DNA from: Epulopiscium sp. Nele67-Bin004
GTDB lineage: Bacteria > Bacillota_A > Clostridia > Lachnospirales > Cellulosilyticaceae
Reading direction: 5' to 3'
Length of the DNA: 15,790 nucleotides
Assembly: GCA_002007315.1 (NCBI GenBank)
Contig: LNZQ01000120.1
Span: 1-15,790, forward strand
Part shown: one piece after another, positions 8,785-15,270 of the stretch
Layout of the letters: each line of letters opens with the position of its first letter
Numbering within the stretch: the stretch's first letter is position 1
The notes under the pieces: generated by a model
Told to the model about the DNA's origin: nothing
Databases searched by the model: none
Seen by the model: only the letters and a program-made list of their open reading frames with translations
Translations under genes and position numbers: made by a program

Positions 8785-8814
8785 CATATAAAGATTTAAT
8801 TAAGTTTATGCCAA
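8785..8814 (-). promoter_or_regulatory. Candidate urtA operon promoter
   Basis: On the minus strand TTGGCA (8814-8809), an 18-base spacer and TATATG (8790-8785) form a sigma-A-like promoter. A start near 8778 would give a leader of about 87 bases that contains the terminator at 8758-8722. A second AT-rich element (TATATATAAA around 8779-8770) could serve as an alternative -10. Confidence 0.4.
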
Positions 8815-8829
8815 AATAATATTTAACTA

Positions 8830-8858
8830 TTGACATAATTGTAAGAATAGTATAGACT
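8830..8858 (+). promoter_or_regulatory. Candidate feo operon promoter
   Basis: A perfect TTGACA (8830-8835) is followed after 17 bases by TAGACT (8853-8858), which matches four of six -10 positions. It points toward feoA and lies back-to-back with the candidate urtA promoter, leaving a leader of about 85 bases. Confidence 0.5.
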
Positions 8859-8870
8859 AACATTACAAGA

Positions 8871-8950
8871 TTGTTACATTTATATATATTTTTTGTTACA
8901 AACGTAGGTTAAAGTATACAAATATAGAAAATAAAGGGAGGTTAAAGTAT
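8871..8950 (+). repeat. Two sets of short direct repeats in the feoA leader
   Basis: TTGTTACA occurs at 8871-8878 and 8893-8900 (22 bases apart, about two helical turns). AGGTTAAAGTAT occurs at 8906-8917 and 8939-8950 (33 bases apart, about three turns). The second AGGTTAAAGTAT covers the end of the ribosome-binding site and reaches the first bases of the feoA start. Helical phasing would suit a dimeric regulator, perhaps a metal-responsive one, but no known box is matched convincingly. Confidence 0.4.
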
Positions 8951-9170
8951 GGAGGTATTATACAATTCTACAAACAATCAGTCTTATTCTGTGGTAAAAA
9001 CACCGAATATTCCATTGCTAAATGTTTTAGGTATCTTTGAAGGTTCACAAATTTTCAAAAAAAATACTTATAAACACGGTGGTCCAGCCCTTGTATTAGT
9101 TGGAAATAGAGAAGTTGCCGTTGGCAAAGACATTGCAGAGTTAATTGAAGTCAAAAAGCAAGAGGAGTAG
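8949..9170 (+). CDS. feoA: FeoA-domain protein (ferrous iron transport accessory)
   Basis: This is a 73-residue cytoplasmic SH3-like protein that normally assists FeoB. The FeoA pattern is visible as LGIFEGSQI (27-35), then KHGGPALVLVGNREVAVGKD and the terminal AELIEV. GGGAGG lies upstream of the ATG. The stop is 4 bases before the feoB start, so the pair is co-translated. It is the first gene of a six-gene rightward operon. Confidence 0.88.
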   Translation: MEVLYNSTNNQSYSVVKTPNIPLLNVLGIFEGSQIFKKNTYKHGGPALVLVGNREVAVGKDIAELIEVKKQEE

Positions 9171-9174
9171 CAGT

Positions 9175-10923
9175 ATGCAAAATAGAATTTTATTGTTTGG
9201 TAATCCTAACGTTGGAAAATCAGTTGTATTTTCCGAGCTGACAGGAGTTCATGTTATGAGTGCCAACTATGCAGGAACAACAGTTTCCTACACTAAAGGT
9301 AATATCGAGCTATTAGGTACTACATATGAGATTGTTGACGTGCCAGGCATATATTCGCTTGAAGCAACGTCGGAGGCAGAAAAAGTTGCAATGAGATTTA
9401 TCGAGTCTGGTGCAACAGCTATAGTTTGTGTGCTTGATGCAACAAACTTAACCCGAAATTTAAATTTAGCACTTGAGATAAAAAATTATAATGTTCCAGT
9501 AATTTTTGCGCTAAACTTAGTTGATATTGCAGAAAGAAAAGGAATGAAAGTTTCGGCTAGTGTGCTTGAGCAAGAGCTTGGAGCACCAGTTATACCAACA
9601 GTTGCGGTTAAAGGGGTGGGGCTTGACAAAATTACGCAAGCACTTACTACTATTGTGCAACAACAAAACGGCGAAAGCTGTAGTGGTGATTGTGCAGGTT
9701 GCAAAACGAAACACGATTATCAACCCGTTACTAATCAAAAAGAGATTTGGGAAAAATCGGAGTATATCGCAAAAAAATGTACGACATCAACAAACGAAGA
9801 TTTGAAATTTATTGATAAGCTTGGGCAAAAAATGGTGCAACCAATGCCAGGGATACCGATTGCGTTGTTAATTTCGGTATTGTCGCTTGTGCTTATAGTT
9901 TTTGGCGGAAAAGGGCTTAGAGTTGTTCTATTTTTGCCAATTGTAAATGGAATGATTGTACCGTTTTTCTCGAATATCATTAGCAGTTTTGGGCTTCCAG
10001 AAATGTTAAACAATATATTAATCGGCGAATACGGAATTTTTGTAATCGGTTTTGAATGGCCAATTTCGTTAATTATGCCGTATGTAACGCTGTTTTATAT
10101 CGTGTTCACGTTTCTTGAAGACTGTGGCGTGTTGCCAAGAATGGCGATTTTGTTTGACGCTATAATGAGAAAAATGGGTATGCAAGGTGGTAGTTTGATA
10201 AGTCTTATGATGGGTTACGGGTGTGCCGTGCCAGCAATTATCGGAAGTAGAGCAGCAACGACGTACAAAGAGCGTGTAATAATTACAGCAATGGTATGTT
10301 TCGCCGTTCCTTGTATTTCGCAGTCGGCAGCACTTATCGCACTGCTTGGTGGCGAGTCAATGTTGATGTTGTTTGCTATGATATTGTTATCGTTTGGTGT
10401 AATTTTTACCGTTGCTATAATAACTGGAAAGCTTATAGATGGGAAAGTTGACCCAATTATTATTGAAGTACCAAATTTATTAGTTCCAGAAAAAAAATCG
10501 TACTTCAAAAAGTTATCAGTTAGATTAAAAGGATTTTTGCTTGAGGCAGAAGGACCTATGTTAGTTGCGATAGTTATTGCGGCTGTTTTTAAAGAGTCTG
10601 GAATGCTTGACATAATGGCGACGGCGCTTGAACCGCTATTATCGGGAATGCTTGGACTTCCAAAAGAGGCAGTTATATTTTTACTTTTAGGTGTAGTTAG
10701 ACGTGAGATGGCAGTTGCACCGCTACTTGATATGGCACTTTCGCCACTACAAATTTTCGTTGGAGCGACAGTTGCATTGTTGTATATCCCTTGCCTATCG
10801 GTGTTCGGGATAATCTCAAAAGAGTTCAACTCAAAAGTTGCCGTTGCGATAGGCGTTGGAACGTTTTGTTCGGCGATTTTGCTTGGTAGTGCAATAAACT
10901 TTATCGGTCAAATAATTTTATAG
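9175..10923 (+). CDS. feoB: Ferrous iron transporter FeoB (short form)
   Basis: This is an inner-membrane Fe(II) transporter with an N-terminal G domain, 582 residues against about 770 in E. coli. GTPase motifs are G1 GNPNVGKS (9-16), G2 within YAGTTVS (T35/T36), G3 DVPG (55-58) and G4 NLVD (114-117). A cysteine cluster CSGDCAGC (C169, C173, C176) precedes the membrane part. The two Gate domains follow, with motifs GYGCAVPAI (347-355) and CFAVPC (375-380), then a second Gate block near 500-575. I chose the ATG at 9175 because AGAGGAG lies just upstream, overlapping the feoA stop. Frames starting earlier (9145) only read through feoA. The metal is assumed to be iron from the family. Confidence 0.93.
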   Translation: MQNRILLFGNPNVGKSVVFSELTGVHVMSANYAGTTVSYTKGNIELLGTTYEIVDVPGIYSLEATSEAEKVAMRFIESGATAIVCVLDATNLTRNLNLALEIKNYNVPVIFALNLVDIAERKGMKVSASVLEQELGAPVIPTVAVKGVGLDKITQALTTIVQQQNGESCSGDCAGCKTKHDYQPVTNQKEIWEKSEYIAKKCTTSTNEDLKFIDKLGQKMVQPMPGIPIALLISVLSLVLIVFGGKGLRVVLFLPIVNGMIVPFFSNIISSFGLPEMLNNILIGEYGIFVIGFEWPISLIMPYVTLFYIVFTFLEDCGVLPRMAILFDAIMRKMGMQGGSLISLMMGYGCAVPAIIGSRAATTYKERVIITAMVCFAVPCISQSAALIALLGGESMLMLFAMILLSFGVIFTVAIITGKLIDGKVDPIIIEVPNLLVPEKKSYFKKLSVRLKGFLLEAEGPMLVAIVIAAVFKESGMLDIMATALEPLLSGMLGLPKEAVIFLLLGVVRREMAVAPLLDMALSPLQIFVGATVALLYIPCLSVFGIISKEFNSKVAVAIGVGTFCSAILLGSAINFIGQIIL

Positions 10924-10933
10924 GGGGATAAAT

Positions 10934-11482
10934 ATGCAAATTGTTAATGGAACAAAGTGGCTTGAATGTGGAATGGCAAAAAATAATGCAATGCAAAACA
11001 TTATGCTTGCATATTATCGCCCGATAGTTCAAAAAGAAGTTAGACTTTCAGGTGCAAAACCCTCTCACATCGTGTTGTGTGTGGGGGGAGGGCACTTCCC
11101 TGCAACGGCGATATTGTTTCACCAGTTGTCTGGGGCAAAAGTTGTTGTTGTTGACAACGACAAAAAAGCAATTGTTAGTGCAAGGCAAGTCGTCAAAAGT
11201 CTTGGACTTGAGGGCAAAGTTATTGTCAAATACGTTGATGGTGGCGATGTGTCTGGAGAAAAATTTAATATTGTTCATATTGCGATGCAAATTTCGCCTA
11301 AAGAACAAGTTTTTAATCACATGTATTCAACTATAAAAGCAAAATCACGAGTGGTTGTGCGTGTGCCAAAAGCTTGCTTGGAAAAAGGCTATCAGCCGTT
11401 TGAAAATGTTGATGTGTGTGACGGTTTTGTGATACAACCATCGTATAGCAACATTGAAAGGACGTTGCTATATGTCAAATAG
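10934..11482 (+). CDS. Nicotianamine-synthase-like / SAM-dependent Rossmann-fold protein
   Basis: This is a 182-residue protein with a Rossmann SAM-binding core: IVLCVGGGHFPATAI (46-60) is the glycine-rich loop and VVVVDNDKKAI (70-80) carries the acidic residues after strand 2. The layout and the C-terminus (VDVCDGF near 154-160, then PSYSNIERTLLYVK) resemble nicotianamine synthase and staphylopine-type CntL enzymes, which join aminobutyrate from SAM to an acceptor. The usual N-terminal helical domain of about 100 residues is largely absent, so it may be a minimal form or a plain methyltransferase. GGGGG before the ATG overlaps the feoB stop, and the next gene overlaps its end. The assignment rests on by-eye similarity. 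Confidence 0.55.
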   Translation: MQIVNGTKWLECGMAKNNAMQNIMLAYYRPIVQKEVRLSGAKPSHIVLCVGGGHFPATAILFHQLSGAKVVVVDNDKKAIVSARQVVKSLGLEGKVIVKYVDGGDVSGEKFNIVHIAMQISPKEQVFNHMYSTIKAKSRVVVRVPKACLEKGYQPFENVDVCDGFVIQPSYSNIERTLLYVK

Positions 11483-12419
11483 CAGACGAATATTAAATTT
11501 ATTTGGATATGCATTAATAATTATATTAGTAATAAACTTATTAATAACATTAGATTATACTAACTTGATGGCAAGTATCAGGCAAGTAAATCCGAATGTT
11601 ATTTTTCTACTTATAAGTTTGCAACTGCTAACCCAATTGTTAATAACTTGGCAGTGGCATATTATTTGCAAAATAGTGATTAATAAAAGCAATTTTTGGA
11701 AAGTATTAAATATATTCACTCGAGGGAGCGTTGTTGAGGCGATTACCCCTGGGGCAAAAATTGGGGGCGAGGCAACGAGATTGTATTATATAAAGAAAGA
11801 TTTCGATTGCGATACCGAAAAAGCCGTAAGTGTGATACTGATACAAAAGTGTATTAGTATGAGCGTTTTGTTAACGATTTGCGTTTTGGCGTTCGTATAT
11901 TTGTCAATAAAAATGATGAACGATTTGTTAAGCAGTTTGCTTGTTATCATCGTTTGTGTAACGCTTATTGCGATGATGATTGTTCTATTGTTTTTCCCAG
12001 AAAAAATAAAACACAAATACGCCCAGTCATACGCTCAAACAACGAAAATGCTAACAAAAAGCGAGTGGCTAATTTTATTTTTTATATCAGTCGTAGTGTG
12101 GCTGTTGTTTCCTATTAAAATGGCGATTTTAGTATACAGCTTTGACATCAAGTTGCCACCAGCTATAATTTTTGCAGTAACAATGACATCATATATGGCA
12201 GGAATGTTGCCTATAACACCCGGAGGAATAGGGACTTTTGAAGGCACGATGATTACTTGGCTTACAATGTTATCTGTCGCAAGTGAGGTTAGCGTAACGA
12301 TAACTATAATATTTAGATTTATTACGTTTTGGTTTGTAAATTTGGCTAGTGCAATGTGTGTTGTGCTATACAAATTGATTAGTGCGAGGGGGAAATTTGA
12401 TGCAGGAGAGAATTCTTAA
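11472..12419 (+). CDS. UPF0104 / flippase-like (LPG synthase transmembrane domain) membrane protein
   Basis: This is a 315-residue polytopic membrane protein with about 7-8 hydrophobic segments. Family motifs are EAITPGAKIGGEATRLYY (89-106) and LPITPGGIGTFEG (246-258), typical of the MprF/LPG_synthase_TM group, whose members flip or bind lipids. No aminoacyl-transferase domain is attached. I chose the ATG at 11472. It overlaps the end of the upstream gene by 11 bases, and AAAGGA lies upstream. A TTG start at 11454 is possible but weaker. The following phosphatidyltransferase suggests a lipid-related role. The substrate is unknown. Confidence 0.78.
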   Translation: MSNSRRILNLFGYALIIILVINLLITLDYTNLMASIRQVNPNVIFLLISLQLLTQLLITWQWHIICKIVINKSNFWKVLNIFTRGSVVEAITPGAKIGGEATRLYYIKKDFDCDTEKAVSVILIQKCISMSVLLTICVLAFVYLSIKMMNDLLSSLLVIIVCVTLIAMMIVLLFFPEKIKHKYAQSYAQTTKMLTKSEWLILFFISVVVWLLFPIKMAILVYSFDIKLPPAIIFAVTMTSYMAGMLPITPGGIGTFEGTMITWLTMLSVASEVSVTITIIFRFITFWFVNLASAMCVVLYKLISARGKFDAGENS

Positions 12420-12963
12420 AGAAGTTCCAAATATGTGTACATTTGCAAACGTTGTGTGTGGGGTTATGGCACTTATGGTATCGGTGTTTCATAGGAGTCA
12501 AGAGGCGATAATATGGGCGTGTATTTTGATTGCGATAGGTGGATTTTTTGATGCTATAGATGGCAGATTGGCACGCAAACTTCAAGTTACATCGGCGATA
12601 GGCAAAGAGCTTGACAGTTTTGCAGATATGATTACATTTGTTATTGCACCGATGTGCACGTTTATTGCAATGCATTCTATGGGGTATCAACAACGTGTAT
12701 CAATGCTAGAAATTTTGGTTGCAACATTTTATATTTCGTGCGGAATATATCGTCTAGCGAGATACAATTCTTCAGACTACACAACGTATTTTGAGGGGTT
12801 GCCAACAACAGCGTCAGGATTTTTGATGTCAGTCTACATATTCACATCGATTTTTTTAGTAGATTTTTGGTGCAAAAGTGGTATATATAGCGTGTGTAGC
12901 TACGTATTTATAGCTATATGTGGTCTTGCAATGATTTCGACATTTAAAGTAAAACGTATTTAA
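12400..12963 (+). CDS. pssA: CDP-diacylglycerol-serine O-phosphatidyltransferase (PssA-like)
   Basis: This is a CDP-alcohol phosphatidyltransferase, 187 residues, with several membrane segments. The catalytic signature D-x2-DG-x2-AR-x8-G-x3-D-x3-D is complete, with D51, D54, G55, A58, R59, G68, D72 and D76. The N-terminus (LKEVPNMCTFANVVCG) and the PTTASG loop fit the PssA branch, which makes phosphatidylserine from CDP-diacylglycerol and serine. Other alcohols cannot be excluded. I chose the ATG at 12400, with GAGGGGG upstream. The gene overlaps the preceding one by 20 bases. A GTG at 12382 is less likely. No psd decarboxylase is visible here. Confidence 0.85.
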   Translation: MQERILKEVPNMCTFANVVCGVMALMVSVFHRSQEAIIWACILIAIGGFFDAIDGRLARKLQVTSAIGKELDSFADMITFVIAPMCTFIAMHSMGYQQRVSMLEILVATFYISCGIYRLARYNSSDYTTYFEGLPTTASGFLMSVYIFTSIFLVDFWCKSGIYSVCSYVFIAICGLAMISTFKVKRI

Positions 12964-12975
12964 CGGAGGAGAGAG

Positions 12976-14013
12976 ATGAAGAAAAAAACTGCGATTGCAA
13001 CTTTGCTTATAGTTGCAATTTTTTTTTTTATACCGATGAGTATAACTTTAATTACGTACAATTATCATTTTGATAAACGAATTTATCACAACAACAATTA
13101 TTTTGAATATTTGACGACGCTAAACCCAGATTTCACAAAGCAGGAAGTGACGTTTCCATCAGATGAGGGGCAGCTGTTGTCAGGGGCTTTTTATTCGCAA
13201 CAGACGAACGACGACCCAAAAGGTTTGTTAGTTTTTGTGCATGGCATGGGCGTTAGCCATGAAAATTATTTGGCTGAAATCGAATGGCTTACACGTGAAA
13301 ATTACGTTGTATTTTCATATGACAACACTGGGGTTGAAGACTGCGAGGGCACTTCGCTAAAAGGATTGACGCAAGCACCGCTTGATTTACAACATGCTAT
13401 ACAGTATATTTATAGTTTGGACGGCGGAAAAGATGTGCCTATAATTTTGATTGGACATTCGTGGGGTGGCTTTTCGGTTGCAACAGTGTCACAGCTGGGG
13501 CTTGAAAAAGACGTTGACGGAATTGTGACGCTTGCAGGCTTTTGGCGAAACATCAACGTTATAGAAGACATTGCGAAAATTTATGTTGGCGACGTTGTGA
13601 CGCTGCTTAGACCGTATTTGATGTTATACGAAAAATATTTGTTTGGTGAAAATTCAAATTTGAACGGTGTGACAGGGCTTGGCTCAACCAATGCACAAGT
13701 GATGATAATTCATAGTGAAGACGATCCGATTGTTAGATATGAGGGTAACTTTGAAATGTACAATACAAATTTTGGTGAACAAGATAGATTTACGTTTGTT
13801 GGATATGATGACGCAGGGCATAAACTTACTGTAAATAAAGCATCATATGAACGAATACACGACATTATGCACCACCAAATGGAACACGATGAAAATAGTT
13901 TGGAATTTTTAAAGCTAAACGAGGAAAGGTTGTCGCTAATAGGAGATTTTAATTATGATGTTATGAACAACATAGTTGAATTTTGTGATAGAGTTGTAGG
14001 GGATATCAATTAA
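12976..14013 (+). CDS. Membrane-anchored alpha/beta hydrolase (lipase/lysophospholipase-like)
   Basis: This is a 345-residue protein with an N-terminal hydrophobic anchor (about 5-27) and an extracytoplasmic alpha/beta-hydrolase domain. The oxyanion-hole motif is VHGMG (88-92), the nucleophile elbow is GHSWGG (Ser162), the acid is D249 or D250 in SEDDPIV, and the base is His282 in DDAGHKL. The fold fits monoacylglycerol lipase or lysophospholipase relatives. The substrate cannot be read from sequence. GGAGGA lies 5 bases before the ATG. The gene follows pssA closely and is the last of the rightward operon. The terminator stem overlaps its final codons. Confidence 0.85.
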   Translation: MKKKTAIATLLIVAIFFFIPMSITLITYNYHFDKRIYHNNNYFEYLTTLNPDFTKQEVTFPSDEGQLLSGAFYSQQTNDDPKGLLVFVHGMGVSHENYLAEIEWLTRENYVVFSYDNTGVEDCEGTSLKGLTQAPLDLQHAIQYIYSLDGGKDVPIILIGHSWGGFSVATVSQLGLEKDVDGIVTLAGFWRNINVIEDIAKIYVGDVVTLLRPYLMLYEKYLFGENSNLNGVTGLGSTNAQVMIIHSEDDPIVRYEGNFEMYNTNFGEQDRFTFVGYDDAGHKLTVNKASYERIHDIMHHQMEHDENSLEFLKLNEERLSLIGDFNYDVMNNIVEFCDRVVGDIN

Positions 14014-14032
14014 GATACCCCCTATTTTATTT
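13997..14032 (+). terminator. Intrinsic terminator of the feo-lipid operon
   Basis: TAGGGGATATC pairs with GATACCCCCTA across the loop AATTAA (11 positions, one mismatch), followed by TTTTATTT. The left arm lies in the last codons of the hydrolase gene and the stop codon is in the loop. On the opposite strand no T-run follows, so it serves mainly the rightward operon. Confidence 0.82.
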
Positions 14033-14785
14033 AGCTACAAATTTTTTGAAGCCCCAATATATCCCTTTTGGGATTTTCATATCATAGTCATAGTCCCCAA
14101 TTTCGTGAATTTGCAAAATATTGTCTTGATAATATGCCTCGGGACCTTGGTAGCCACTTGGACAAAATATAACAACGTCAAACCCAACCAAACTTATAAA
14201 CGCCAAAAATACGCTGTCTTCATAGCTTGTTGGAATCCCAGTGAACTGTAAATATACGATTTTCGGGTTATTTTGCGTGAAGTCAAATTTTTGAATAGTT
14301 TTAAGCAAGTCCGTGTTTAACCCAAGTAAAATATCCAAAATTTTATCGGCATCTTGAGCAGAACCTTTAATTATGTCACGGTCAAGAAGTTCTTGAATTT
14401 TTCTAAGCAAATAGTCTTGCATATCATTTCGCAAAAATTTATATCTATAACTACGTGAAGATTTTATATTGTCAAACTGGAGTTTCCCCTCTTTTATAAA
14501 TGGATTTGGGTTAATAAAATCCATAAATTCTTTACCAAGTTTTTTTAGAATAGATTTACTTTCGGTCGTAATTCTAACTGGCAAATATGGCGTTTTTGAT
14601 ATAAATAAGGTGTCTGGGGCATTTACAAGCGTGGCTATATAATTTACATAATCGCCACGACTGCCCAAAACGCCTGATATTTTCGTAAATAAAACTGGCA
14701 AATTTACAACATCATTTTGTATGCTAAAGTTTTCTCTATACACTGGTGCGTGTTTCCAAAGGTGTGCAATTTCTTCATATATCGT
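14027..14785 (-). CDS. C-terminal fragment, possibly YceG-like (tellurium-operon-associated) protein
   Basis: This convergent gene has about 250 readable residues ending GIYWGFKKFVAK. A GTG at 14743 could start it, but the frame stays open and protein-like upstream (TIYEEIAHLWKHAPVY), so the true start is missing, cut off by the join near 14770-14800. Visible blocks are YLQFTGIPTSYEDSVFLAF, VGFDVVIFCPSGYQ and HEIGDYDYDM. These recall the C-terminus of YceG-type proteins found with TerD-family genes, but no ter gene is in the window. The match is from memory and weak. It has no membrane segment and its role is unknown. Confidence 0.45.
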   Translation of the reverse strand, partial: TIYEEIAHLWKHAPVYRENFSIQNDVVNLPVLFTKISGVLGSRGDYVNYIATLVNAPDTLFISKTPYLPVRITTESKSILKKLGKEFMDFINPNPFIKEGKLQFDNIKSSRSYRYKFLRNDMQDYLLRKIQELLDRDIIKGSAQDADKILDILLGLNTDLLKTIQKFDFTQNNPKIVYLQFTGIPTSYEDSVFLAFISLVGFDVVIFCPSGYQGPEAYYQDNILQIHEIGDYDYDMKIPKGIYWGFKKFVAK

Positions 14786-15165
14786 ATGAAAGTTTAAGCC
14801 TCACAAAAGACATAGAAACTGAAAGTGATGACTTTGTAACATTAATGACAGTTCACAACGCAAAAGGCTTAGAATATGAAGTTGTGTTTATTACAGGTCT
14901 TGAAATGGGGGTTTTCCCGCACTACTATTCAATTGAAGAAGATAATATTGATGAAGAAAGAAGACTCTGCTATGTGGCTATAACAAGGGCAAAGAAAAAA
15001 CTATACCTAACACTTTCACAAAGAAGAAGAACCGCCTTAGGAATAGAATACAATAAACCTTCCATTTTTTTACACAATATAAATAAAAAACTTCTTGAAA
15101 CTAAATACATTGAAAGTTATAATCCAAACTATATAGATATTGATGATGATGCTTTTCATTATTAA
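14785..15165 (+). pseudogene. UvrD/PcrA-type helicase, C-terminal fragment (5' end lost at the join)
   Basis: This is the last ~125 residues of a superfamily 1 DNA helicase. Recognisable motifs are TLMTVHNAKGLEYEVVFITG (motif V region), GVFPH, and EERRLCYVAITRAKKKLYL (motif VI, with the Arg of VAITRA). KPSIFLHNI near the end matches the usual PcrA position. The readable frame starts around YESLSLTKDIE. The codons before it (from 14746) are antisense to the neighbouring gene, so the native 5' part is absent. It probably belongs to another genome and is intact there. The type label only records that the copy here is truncated. Confidence 0.85.
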
Positions 15166-15190
15166 AAATTATTAAAATGGAGTGTTTTTT

Positions 15191-15270
15191 ATGGATAATT
15201 TGGGTATTTACTGTATAAACAAAAATATGTATGGTGTTAATTCTTATTTAGTTATATCAAATGATGAGGC
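15191..15270 (+). pseudogene. First codons of a probable metallo-beta-lactamase-fold protein, cut at the join
   Basis: An ATG at 15191 has GGAG 8 bases upstream and lies 25 bases after the helicase stop. It encodes MDNLGIYCINKNMYGVNSY then LVISNDEA, which resembles the start of MBL-fold hydrolases (usually followed by an IDPG-type strand). After about 15270 the frame becomes nonsense antisense to the VWA gene and soon stops. Only about 26 residues are native, so the family is tentative. Confidence 0.45.

Noticed and set aside
8692..8787. N-terminal extension of urtA by 32 residues from an ATG at 8787
   Set aside because: It would bury the lipoprotein signal, it reads through the leader terminator, and its ATG overlaps the likely -10. 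The ATG at 8691 has a proper ribosome-binding site.
9145..9174. Earlier start for feoB (MKSKSKRSSS)
   Set aside because: These codons lie inside feoA in another frame. FeoB proteins begin just before the G1 motif, and the ATG at 9175 has AGAGGAG upstream.
14746..14784. Native N-terminus of the helicase fragment from the ATG at 14746
   Set aside because: These codons are antisense to the coherent minus-strand frame (APVY, IAHLWKH), and a helicase cannot start just before motif V.
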